NCBI GenBank assembly: GCA_031549145.1
Contig: JAVBQI010000236.1
Coordinates: 1-9,208, forward strand
Length of the DNA stretch: 9,208 bases
Origin: JAVBSX01 sp031549145
Lineage (GTDB): Bacteria; Planctomycetota; Planctomycetia; Pirellulales; Thermoguttaceae
Reading direction: 5' to 3'
Shown: positions 1 through 6,214 of the stretch, one piece after another
How positions within the stretch are numbered: position 1 is the first letter of the stretch
Layout: each line of letters opens with the position of its first letter
Notes under the pieces: generated by a model
The model's input: the letters and a program-made list of their open reading frames with translations, nothing else
Databases searched by the model: none
Told to the model about the DNA's origin: nothing
Position numbers and translations under genes: made by a program

Positions 1-363
1 GGGGCGGTCCTCCGCTGCGCTTTGGAAAGCATTGCAATGAAATTCCGGCATGTCCTCGAAATGTGCGAAAAGATCAGCGGGACGCGGGTCGAAACGATTC
101 ATATCGTCGGCGGCGGGACGAAAAACCTGCAACTGTGTCAAGCGGCGGCCGATGCGACGGGCCGCCGGGTCGTAACCGGGCCGATCGAGGCGACGGCGAT
201 CGGCAATCTGATGATGCAGGCGGTCGCCGACGGCGATGTCAAGGACATTCAAGAAGCCCGCCGGGTGATCCGCGAGAGTTTCGACGTCGCGGAATTCCTG
301 CCGACGGCCGAGCACGCCAAGGCCTTCGACGATGCCTACGGACGGTTTTTGGCGCTGCTGTAA
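1..363 (+). CDS. rhaB: Rhamnulokinase, C-terminal part (5' end outside window)
   Basis: This is the C-terminal 120 residues of an FGGY-family sugar kinase; the frame is open from base 1, so the start lies upstream of the window. Rhamnulokinase phosphorylates L-rhamnulose with ATP in cytoplasmic rhamnose catabolism. The visible part carries the FGGY_C signature: a helix with LRCALESIAMKFR, then IHIVGGGTKN (the glycine-rich nucleotide-binding loop), LCQAAADATGRRV, and GPIEATAIGNLMMQA. The run ADATGR followed by GPxEATAIGN is typical of rhamnulokinases rather than xylulokinases or glycerol kinases. The tail IRESFDVAEFLPT also fits RhaB. It stops with TAA at 361-363. No other rhamnose gene is visible, because the upstream side is cut off. 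The family call is firm; substrate specificity is inferred from motif resemblance. Confidence 0.88.
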   Translation, partial: GAVLRCALESIAMKFRHVLEMCEKISGTRVETIHIVGGGTKNLQLCQAAADATGRRVVTGPIEATAIGNLMMQAVADGDVKDIQEARRVIRESFDVAEFLPTAEHAKAFDDAYGRFLALL

Positions 364-393
364 TTTTTGTAATACTTCAGCGGTTATAATGAG

Positions 394-409
394 GATCGCG
401 GCGGCGATC
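394..409 (+). other. Small perfect hairpin downstream of rhaB
   Basis: GATCGC (394-399) and GCGATC (404-409) form a perfect 6-bp inverted repeat around a 4-base loop, 30 bp after the rhaB stop. There is no T-run after it on either strand, so it does not look like a standard intrinsic terminator. It may still mark the end of the rhaB transcript or be chance in GC-rich DNA. Confidence 0.3.
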
Positions 410-451
410 ATCACACTTGGACAACCGGGCTCTCGCTTTTTTGGGAAAAAA

Positions 452-460
452 TGCTATGAT
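452..460 (+). promoter_or_regulatory. Candidate extended -10 promoter for the HD phosphohydrolase gene
   Basis: TGC followed by TATGAT (TATGAT at 455-460) matches an extended -10 element. No good -35 box lies 16-18 bp upstream, which is tolerated for extended -10 promoters. A start near 467 would give a leader of about 48 bases before the ATG at 515. A second -10-like TATAAT sits at 385-390, also without a good -35. The assignment rests on motif match only. Confidence 0.3.
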
Positions 461-508
461 TCAGGGTTGTGGCCGCCCTCGGTCATTATCCCTTTTGTTC
501 AACCCTGA
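461..508 (+). promoter_or_regulatory. Nested leader hairpin just upstream of the HD phosphohydrolase start
   Basis: TCAGGGTTG (461-469) and CAACCCTGA (500-508) are a perfect 9-bp inverted repeat separated by 30 bases. Within the loop GGCCG (471-475) can pair with CGGTC (480-484, one G-U) around CCCT. The right arm ends 6 bases before the ATG at 515, and the only SD-like purines (TGAGA, 506-510) lie largely in that arm. The fold could hide the initiation region. It has no T-tract, so it is not a typical terminator. A regulatory role is inference. Confidence 0.45.
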
Positions 509-514
509 GAAAAC

Positions 515-2932
515 ATGCCCGGCACCGGCGGTCACTCGAATCATCAAATCCGAACACGCTCCGAACGCGTCGCTTCAGTCGTGCTGCGACCCAGGCTTTG
601 GTCCAAACTCTTCGAGGTATTGCGCAAAGACCTGCGGGTTTCGCTGATCCTCTTGATGCTGCTGTTCAATTTGTTCGTTTGCTGCATTATCGAAGCCTGG
701 AAACCGCCCTTTCCCTACCGGCTCAATGATGTTCCCAACCGGCCGATTCACTGCCAAACGCCGTTCCAAATCGAGGATCCCGGCGGGACCGAGGCCGCTC
801 GGGAACGGGCCGTTCGGGCAACCCCGCCGATCTATACGCTTGATTCCCAGCCGCTGATCCAGGAACGGGACGCTTTAATCAATATCGTTACCGGTTTGGT
901 GCAAACGGCTACTTTCGAGGAAACGTCCGATCCGCGAATCTGGATCGATTTCCTGCCTGTGACCCGATCCGAAAACGCGGCCGACACAACACTCGAATCG
1001 AAAACGCTTTTCGATGCCTTCAAATCCGCGTTCGGGGACGAAGCCCACCTGCAAGCCTTTCAGGAATCGCTCAAAAATGCGCTCAAACCGCTTGAGGAAA
1101 TCGGTTTTTTAACCGAATTTTCCCAAAAGTTGACGGAAAAATGGAACCAGGAACAGGTTTGGATCGTTCTTCCCGACGGCAAGGAGACGAAGGTTTACAG
1201 CAACGAAGTTTTGCTCGGCGACGCCTCCCGGTTACAGCGTTCCCTTTCGCGGGAATTTTCGAACGACATCATCTCCCAAGCCTTTTTCCGTTGGCTCTTG
1301 CCTCGCATCAAAAGGATACAAAGCACGTTGAAACTGGACGAGGGCAAAACGGCCGCGGCGATTGAAAAAGCGGTTGCCGCCGTTCCCACGGTTTTTCTCG
1401 ATTTTCCCCAGGGAAAACCGCTGGCTCCCGCCGGGAAAGAGATCGGCCCCACTCAAATGCGGTGGTTGTGGGAAGAGTATAAGGTCGAAATTTCGCAAAT
1501 GACCTTGCGACAAAAATTTTCGCGTTTTTTTTGCATTTATTTTTTAATCGTCGTCGCCCATTTTATCGGTTGGGTTTACATGTATCGCCGGGAGCGGCGC
1601 AAACCGAAAACTTTGACGAGCAGCGCTTTAACGATTTTTTTCATGCTCCTGGCGATCGCGACCGCCAAGTTGCTGGATGTGATTTCCAACGAGCAAGGGC
1701 TGTTGGCCCTGATCCCGCTCCTGATTTTCGCACAGAGCCTGGCGATCACGTTTTCATGGGAATTGTCGATGGTTTTGTCGTTAAACCTCGCCTTTATCCT
1801 CGTACTCGCCGACGGGACCCGATTCGGAACGATGCTGATTCTGGTCGGCACGACCATCGCGGTGATCGAACAACTGGGGCGGCTCCGCAGCCGCAAAAAA
1901 TTGATCGCCGTCGGCTTGATCGCGGGTGCCGTCTCTTCGACGATCACCTTCGCGGCCGGTCTTCTGGACGGGCGCATGGTCGATGCTCCGCTTTGGACCG
2001 AGTCGCTCTTGAACGGGCTTTGGACCCTGACCGCCGCCGTCGCGATGAGCGGCATTCTGCCGTTTATCGAACGGCCGTTCGGCATTCTTACGGACATGAG
2101 CCTTTTGGAATTGGGAGATCTTTCGCATCCGCTCCTGCAGGAATTGATTCGCCGGGCTCCGGCGACCTACAGTCATTCGATTCAGGTCGGCTCGATCGCC
2201 GAGGCCGCGAGCGAAGCGATCGGGGCGCGCAGTTTGATGACCCGGGTCGGAGCATATTTTCATGATATTGGAAAAATCCTCAAGCCGCAATTTTTCTCGG
2301 AAAACCAAACCTCGGGGGAAAACGTACACGACACCCTCGAACCGAGGATGAGTTCGCTCGTGATCGTCGCCCATGTCAAGGACGGAGCCGACCTCGCCCG
2401 GCAGCATCGACTGCCGCAGCCGCTTATCGACCTGATCGAGCAGCATCACGGAACCTCGCTCGTCTCCTATTTTTATGGAATGGCCTCTCGCCAAAACAAG
2501 GATAACCCTTACGGCCAAGGGGTCGAGGAAAGCTCGTTTCGATACCCGGGGCCGAAACCGCAGTCGAAAGAGGCGGGAATCCTGATGCTTGCCGACGCCT
2601 CCGAAAGTGCCGTTCGTTCGATGGGGGACTCGGCGACCCCGGGCCGGATCGAAAACATGGTTCGGCAAATCACCGAGACGAAACTCAAAGACGGTCAGTT
2701 TGACGACTGCGGCTTGACTCTGCACGAACTTCGGGTCGTCGAGAACAGCATCATCAAATCGCTGATCGCGGTCCGGCATACCCGGATCAAATATCCGGGG
2801 CAAGGGGACAAACCGTCCGAGAATCCGAAATCCTCGCCGGAACTTCGGTCTCCGTCGGCTGTCAAAGCGGGGAGCTCAATCGTTTCCGACACCGGCAAGC
2901 TCCTCAAGAAAACGGACGAGAAACGCTCTTGA
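515..2932 (+). CDS. pgpH: Seven-transmembrane HD phosphohydrolase, PgpH-like, probable c-di-AMP phosphodiesterase
   Basis: An 805-residue inner-membrane protein with PgpH / 7TMR-HD architecture. One N-terminal membrane helix lies at about residues 40-60, then an extracytoplasmic 7TMR-HDED-like domain at about 65-330, seven hydrophobic segments between about 336 and 517, and a cytoplasmic HD domain at about 535-755. The metal ligands expected for the family are all visible: H554 (TYSHS), H583-D584 (YFHDIGK), H620 (IVAH), H644-H645 (EQHHG) and D694 (LADASE). PFFSENQ-like PQFFSENQ follows the HD motif, as in PgpH proteins. Characterised PgpH enzymes hydrolyse cyclic di-AMP to pApA; activity here is inferred. 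The first available ATG (515) is used; no strong SD precedes it. Residues from about 762 form a polar, low-complexity tail. In many bacteria this gene precedes ybeY; here dprA follows instead. Confidence 0.9.
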   Translation: MPGTGGHSNHQIRTRSERVASVVLRPRLWSKLFEVLRKDLRVSLILLMLLFNLFVCCIIEAWKPPFPYRLNDVPNRPIHCQTPFQIEDPGGTEAARERAVRATPPIYTLDSQPLIQERDALINIVTGLVQTATFEETSDPRIWIDFLPVTRSENAADTTLESKTLFDAFKSAFGDEAHLQAFQESLKNALKPLEEIGFLTEFSQKLTEKWNQEQVWIVLPDGKETKVYSNEVLLGDASRLQRSLSREFSNDIISQAFFRWLLPRIKRIQSTLKLDEGKTAAAIEKAVAAVPTVFLDFPQGKPLAPAGKEIGPTQMRWLWEEYKVEISQMTLRQKFSRFFCIYFLIVVAHFIGWVYMYRRERRKPKTLTSSALTIFFMLLAIATAKLLDVISNEQGLLALIPLLIFAQSLAITFSWELSMVLSLNLAFILVLADGTRFGTMLILVGTTIAVIEQLGRLRSRKKLIAVGLIAGAVSSTITFAAGLLDGRMVDAPLWTESLLNGLWTLTAAVAMSGILPFIERPFGILTDMSLLELGDLSHPLLQELIRRAPATYSHSIQVGSIAEAASEAIGARSLMTRVGAYFHDIGKILKPQFFSENQTSGENVHDTLEPRMSSLVIVAHVKDGADLARQHRLPQPLIDLIEQHHGTSLVSYFYGMASRQNKDNPYGQGVEESSFRYPGPKPQSKEAGILMLADASESAVRSMGDSATPGRIENMVRQITETKLKDGQFDDCGLTLHELRVVENSIIKSLIAVRHTRIKYPGQGDKPSENPKSSPELRSPSAVKAGSSIVSDTGKLLKKTDEKRS

Positions 2933-2987
2933 GCGTACCAATATCGAGTTTGACCTCTTTGCTCATCCCTACGCAAAAAACAAGAGT

Positions 2988-3004
2988 CGGAACCGTTGGT
3001 TCCG
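2988..3004 (+). other. Perfect hairpin overlapping the dprA start region
   Basis: CGGAACC (2988-2994) and GGTTCCG (2998-3004) form a perfect 7-bp stem around a 3-base GTT loop, ending three bases before the ATG at 3008. A T-run does not follow, so a terminator for the upstream gene is unlikely. If translation starts at 3008 the stem sits across the ribosome-binding region; if it starts at TTG 2996 most of it is coding. Confidence 0.4.
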
Positions 3005-3007
3005 GGA

Positions 3008-4186
3008 ATGACCGAATGGTACGGCCTTCGCATGGTTGAAAACGCGATTTTTTCCCCGGAAGAACTGGTTGATGAAATCACCTTGACGATGGTCGACGGG
3101 GTCGGTTCCCTGACGATTCGGCGGCTGTACGAACATTTCGGCGATGCCGCGAGTATTCTTTCGGCTTCGAGCGAGGCCCTACAGGCCGTCGGCGGGATCG
3201 GGCCGAAGATCGCCGCCCAAATCGCCGCCGCCCGCGAAACTTGCTGCCCGGACGGATTGATCGAGCTTTGCCGCCGGGAAAAAATCGACATGATTTCCCT
3301 GCGGGATTCGCGGTATCCGGAACTCCTGAAAACGATATACGATCCGCCGCCGATTTTGTATCTCAAGGGGACATTGGACGAACGAGATGCTCTCGCTTTG
3401 GCCGTCGTCGGAACCCGGCGGATGAGTCCGTATGGTCGGAAACAGGCGACCCGACTTGCCGGGGAACTCGCGAAATACGGCATCACGATCGTGAGCGGTC
3501 TCGCGAAAGGTATCGACGGGGCCGCGCATCGGGCCGCGCTCGCGGCGGGCGGGCGGACCTTGGCCGTTCTCGGCGGCGGTCTTTTGCGGATGTATCCGAA
3601 AGAACACGCGGGGTTGGCGGAGGAAATCGCCGAAAATGGGGCCGTGATCAGCGAATACCACCCGCTTATGGAACCGAACAAGGGGACATTTCCTCAACGG
3701 AACCGGATCGTAACCGGGATGTCGCTCGGAGTGTTGGTCGTCGAAGCCCCGAAAAAAAGCGGAGCGATGATTACGGCCCGTTGCGCTTACGAACAAGGGC
3801 GGGAAGTTTTCGCCGTTCCCGGCTCGCTTGATTCGGAAAATTCCCGGGGATGCCTTCAACTGATCGCCGACGGGGCGAAGTTGACGGAATCGGTCGATGA
3901 TATTTTGGAGTCGCTCGGCCCGCTGTTGAAGCCGATCGTCTCTCCGAGCGCATCACAAACCGCCCCTTCGACCGCTGAAGCGAGGTTGCGCAGCCCTCGG
4001 GAATTGCAATTGAATGAAATCGAGGAGCAGGTGCTTCAAGCGATCGGAACGGCGGCGACGGCATTGGAATCGATCGTCGAGCGGACCCGGCTTTCGCAGC
4101 ACCAGGTTGTTGCCGCCCTGTTCGTTCTCGAAAGAATGGAACTGGTTCGCCGTCTCGAAACGCCCGATCGATTCGCGAGGGTTTGA
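3008..4186 (+). CDS. dprA: DNA-processing protein DprA
   Basis: A 392-residue DprA/Smf protein, which binds incoming single-stranded DNA in the cytoplasm and loads RecA during natural transformation. Seen in order (numbered from ATG 3008): an N-terminal SAM/HhH-like region with GIGPKIAAQIAAAR (about 64-76); the Rossmann-like DprA core with VVGTRRMSPYG (about 134-143), SGLAKGIDGAAHRAAL (163-178), AVLGGG, MYPKEH, ISEY, FPQRNRIVTG (228-237), VVEAPKKSGAMITA, GREVFAVPG and GCLQLIADGAKL; and a C-terminal winged-helix domain (about 335-390) with LNEIEEQVLQAI. Length is normal for a three-domain DprA. The start is uncertain: TTG 2996, ATG 3008 and ATG 3032 are in frame, none with a clear SD; 3008 is chosen as the first ATG. 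It follows the HD gene by 75 bp on the same strand and could share its transcript. Confidence 0.93.
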   Translation: MTEWYGLRMVENAIFSPEELVDEITLTMVDGVGSLTIRRLYEHFGDAASILSASSEALQAVGGIGPKIAAQIAAARETCCPDGLIELCRREKIDMISLRDSRYPELLKTIYDPPPILYLKGTLDERDALALAVVGTRRMSPYGRKQATRLAGELAKYGITIVSGLAKGIDGAAHRAALAAGGRTLAVLGGGLLRMYPKEHAGLAEEIAENGAVISEYHPLMEPNKGTFPQRNRIVTGMSLGVLVVEAPKKSGAMITARCAYEQGREVFAVPGSLDSENSRGCLQLIADGAKLTESVDDILESLGPLLKPIVSPSASQTAPSTAEARLRSPRELQLNEIEEQVLQAIGTAATALESIVERTRLSQHQVVAALFVLERMELVRRLETPDRFARV

Positions 4187-4243
4187 AATTACTGGATTTC
4201 AAAAAATTTTGAATCGAGCATCAGCCGGAAGTGTCAGTGCCCG

Positions 4244-4254
4244 GTTCTTAGAAC
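4244..4254 (+). other. Short palindrome in the dprA-rimO gap
   Basis: GTTC TTA GAAC is a perfect 4-bp stem with a 3-base centre. Its right half (AGAACA, 4250-4255) can alternatively pair with TGTTCT at 4295-4300, so it competes with the larger hairpin next to it. It may be part of one structured intergenic element. Confidence 0.3.
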
Positions 4255-4256
4255 AG

Positions 4257-4306
4257 GAACATGGGGCAAACCCAGCGCTAACGCTTCGGGCTGATGTTCT
4301 CATTTT
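4257..4306 (+). terminator. Terminator-like two-stage hairpin after dprA
   Basis: GAACAT (4257-4262) pairs with ATGTTC (4294-4299). Inside, CCCAGCG (4271-4277) pairs with CGCT and GGG (4282-4285, 4288-4290) around CTAA, with a two-base bulge (TC). The outer stem is followed by TCATTTTT, giving a modest T-run. It lies 70 bp after the dprA stop and about 40 bp before rimO. It fits an imperfect rho-independent terminator, or a dispersed palindromic repeat with such a property. Confidence 0.45.
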
Positions 4307-4346
4307 TACACATACTATTCCGACGACCCACGATCGGCATTTTTAT

Positions 4347-5753
4347 ATGAAACCGCGTTCCCCTATTGACTTTAGTATCATTTCCCTTGGGTGTCCGAAA
4401 AACCTGGTCGATTCCGAAAACATGGTCGGTCGACTTCGGACGGCCGGGTTTCGGTTCCTCCCGCGAGCCGCCTCGTGTGATTTTGTGCTGCTTAACACCT
4501 GCGGTTTTTTGGAATCGGCAAGGGAAGAAGCGCGGGAGTATCTTGAAGAATTGCTCGAACTGAAACGCCGAGGGGCGATTCGTCGCGTGTTTGTAACCGG
4601 CTGCCTGGTTAATTTCGAGAAAGACGCTCCCCTCGAACTTTTTCCCGAGGTAGACGGCTGGGTCGGCGTTTTCGAGGAAAAGCGGATCGTCGAAATCGTG
4701 CGACAATTCTTTCCGCAAGCCGAGCAACGGGAACAAGCCGGACCAACTCAATCGCGGATCGACCGAAGCTCGCGGTACTATTTTTCCGAACAGGATCGCT
4801 GGAAGGGGGACGACGCGAACCGTTTTCTGCTGACGCCTCCGCATGTCGCATATTTGAAGATCGCGGACGGTTGCAACCGGCATTGCGCTTATTGTGCGAT
4901 CCCGGAAATTCGCGGACGGTTTGTGAGCAAGCCGCGAGAAGCCGTTCTTGAGGAAGCGAAAAAGTTGGCCGACCAGGGGGTCAAGGAACTGATCGTGATC
5001 GCCCAGGAAACGACGTTTTGGGGATCCGATCTGTATGGCAAGCCGGATTTGGCCCGGCTGCTCAGCGAACTGCGGGAGATCGAAGGTCCGGAGCGGATCC
5101 GGCTGATGTATACCTACCCGCTGCATTTCGAGGAGGAGCTCGTCTCGGTTTTGTCGGAAGGGGGAAAAATCGTCCCATACATCGATCTGCCGCTTCAACA
5201 CGCGAACGACACGATTTTGAAACGGATGCGGCGGGCGGTCAATCGTTCGCAAACGGAGGCCCTGTTAAGCCAACTTCGTGAGCGGATTCCGAATTTGGTG
5301 TTGCGGACTTCGTTGATCGCCGGATTTCCGGGCGAAACCGAGGCGATGTTTCGGGAATTGGTCGATTTTACGCGCCAATGGGCGTTCGAGCGAGGCGGAG
5401 CGTTTCGCTTTTCGCCCGAGCCGGGAACCGCGGCCGCGGCGTTGGACGAACAACTTCCGTTCGAGGTGATCGACGAGCGGTTTCAAGAGCTTTGCGAAGT
5501 CCAGGAAAAAATCATGTCGAACTGGGACGAAAAACGCGTCGGGCGGGAATTCGAGGTCTTGCTCGACCGGTCGTTTCTCTCGCCGGAAGGGAAACCGATC
5601 AAGGACGTTTTTCTCGGCCGAACCTACGCCGAAGCCCCGGACATCGACCCTCTCGTGATCGTAACGGGCAAGAAACTCAAAAGCGGCGATTGCATAGCCT
5701 GCGAAATCGTCCAGTTGCACGAATCGAACCTGATCGCCGTCCCGTCGAATTGA
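4347..5753 (+). CDS. rimO: Ribosomal protein S12 methylthiotransferase RimO
   Basis: A 468-residue radical-SAM enzyme that adds a methylthio group to the conserved aspartate of ribosomal protein S12. The N-terminal UPF0004 domain shows the three cysteines for the auxiliary 4Fe-4S cluster: C16 (SLGCPKNLVDSE), C52 (LNTCGF) and C86 (VTGCL). The radical-SAM triad is C176, C180, C183 in DGCNRHCAYCAIPEIRG. LPLQHAND (281-288), IAGFPGET (324-331) and FSPEPGT (355-361) match RimO/MiaB proteins, and a TRAM domain covers about 392-460. SLGCPKNLVDSE and the S/P-rich EPGT region favour RimO over MiaB. The ATG at 4347 is chosen because homology begins there; the frame is open much further upstream, but that part overlaps dprA and is not RimO-like. 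No SD is visible. The 160-bp gap with a terminator-like hairpin suggests separate transcription from dprA. Confidence 0.95.
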   Translation: MKPRSPIDFSIISLGCPKNLVDSENMVGRLRTAGFRFLPRAASCDFVLLNTCGFLESAREEAREYLEELLELKRRGAIRRVFVTGCLVNFEKDAPLELFPEVDGWVGVFEEKRIVEIVRQFFPQAEQREQAGPTQSRIDRSSRYYFSEQDRWKGDDANRFLLTPPHVAYLKIADGCNRHCAYCAIPEIRGRFVSKPREAVLEEAKKLADQGVKELIVIAQETTFWGSDLYGKPDLARLLSELREIEGPERIRLMYTYPLHFEEELVSVLSEGGKIVPYIDLPLQHANDTILKRMRRAVNRSQTEALLSQLRERIPNLVLRTSLIAGFPGETEAMFRELVDFTRQWAFERGGAFRFSPEPGTAAAALDEQLPFEVIDERFQELCEVQEKIMSNWDEKRVGREFEVLLDRSFLSPEGKPIKDVFLGRTYAEAPDIDPLVIVTGKKLKSGDCIACEIVQLHESNLIAVPSN

Positions 5754-5840
5754 CCGGTTATATTCCAACCCGGCATCAATTGATTGTTTTTGAGCAATCC
5801 CGATTCTTTCGAAAATTGAAAAACGCGGAGTACCGGTCAA
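5750..5840. repeat. Long-range inverted repeat in the convergent gap after rimO
   Basis: TTGACCGGT (5750-5758, overlapping the rimO stop codon) and ACCGGTCAA (5832-5840) are perfect 9-bp inverted copies 73 bp apart. Between them is the 10-bp palindrome ATCAATTGAT (about 5777-5786). The pair brackets the junction between two convergent genes, where bidirectional termination is expected, but no clear GC-stem plus T-run is present inside. The role is unknown. Confidence 0.4.
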
Positions 5841-5848
5841 ATTGCCAA

Positions 5849-5866
5849 GCGGCCATATTATGCCGC
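5849..5866 (-). terminator. Possible terminator hairpin after the SHOCT-like gene
   Basis: Read on the minus strand, GCGGC and GCCGC form a 5-bp GC stem around an 8-base AT-rich loop, beginning 2 bases after the stop codon of the small minus-strand gene. It is followed by TTGGCAATTT, a poor T-run. Position argues for a terminator; the sequence is weak. Confidence 0.3.
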
Positions 5867-5868
5867 GT

Positions 5869-6198
5869 TCAAGTATAGTCGGGATCGGCTTCCTTTTCGG
5901 TTTCCTCTTCTTCCTCGTCTTCGGATTTTTCGAATTCCGATTTTGCCTTTTCGACGATTTTCGCACCCAGCTGTTTTTTAACCTTTCGGAATTCCTGGGC
6001 ATTGAGGACGCCGGTTCGGTGCATCCGTTCGAATTCGATCAGGTGTTCTTCTTCGGTCGGCGTTTGTGTACGGATTTCCTTTCGCATATTACTGAGGATG
6101 TAATAGGCGATCGCGACCAAAATCGCGGTCCCGGCGATTCCGTAAACCCATTGCGTCGCCGGATTGGAAAACAATTCCTCAAATATGTTTTCGATCAT
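5869..6198 (-). CDS. Small single-pass membrane protein with SHOCT-like motif and acidic tail
   Basis: A 109-residue hypothetical protein. Residues 16-36 form one hydrophobic helix (VYGIAGTAILVAIAYYIL), followed by basic NMRKEIR, which suggests an N-out, C-in orientation. Residues about 49-77 (EEEHLIEFERMHRTGVLNAQEFRKVKKQL) resemble the SHOCT short C-terminal domain: a helix, a G-V-L turn and the E-F-x-x-x-K-K-x-L helix. Residues 84-107 are strongly charged, with a run of acidic residues. The start at 6198 is supported by AGAAGG ending 10 bases upstream and by its place 16 bp after the stop of the upstream gene; the frame extends further upstream but that part overlaps the beta-helix gene antisense to nothing meaningful. 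It is probably co-transcribed with that gene. SHOCT motifs are usually thought to mediate oligomerisation; the function here is unknown. Confidence 0.75.
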   Translation of the reverse strand: MIENIFEELFSNPATQWVYGIAGTAILVAIAYYILSNMRKEIRTQTPTEEEHLIEFERMHRTGVLNAQEFRKVKKQLGAKIVEKAKSEFEKSEDEEEEETEKEADPDYT

Positions 6199-6214
6199 CT
6201 CTCGTCTGCCTTCT

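Noticed and set aside
1781..2803. Minus-strand open frame of 340 codons
   Set aside because: Antisense to the HD domain of the PgpH-like protein; composition is typical of a reverse-complement shadow in GC-rich DNA.
4014..4346. N-terminal extension of the rimO frame by 111 codons
   Set aside because: It overlaps the dprA winged-helix region and has no RimO similarity; the family N-terminus begins just after ATG 4347.
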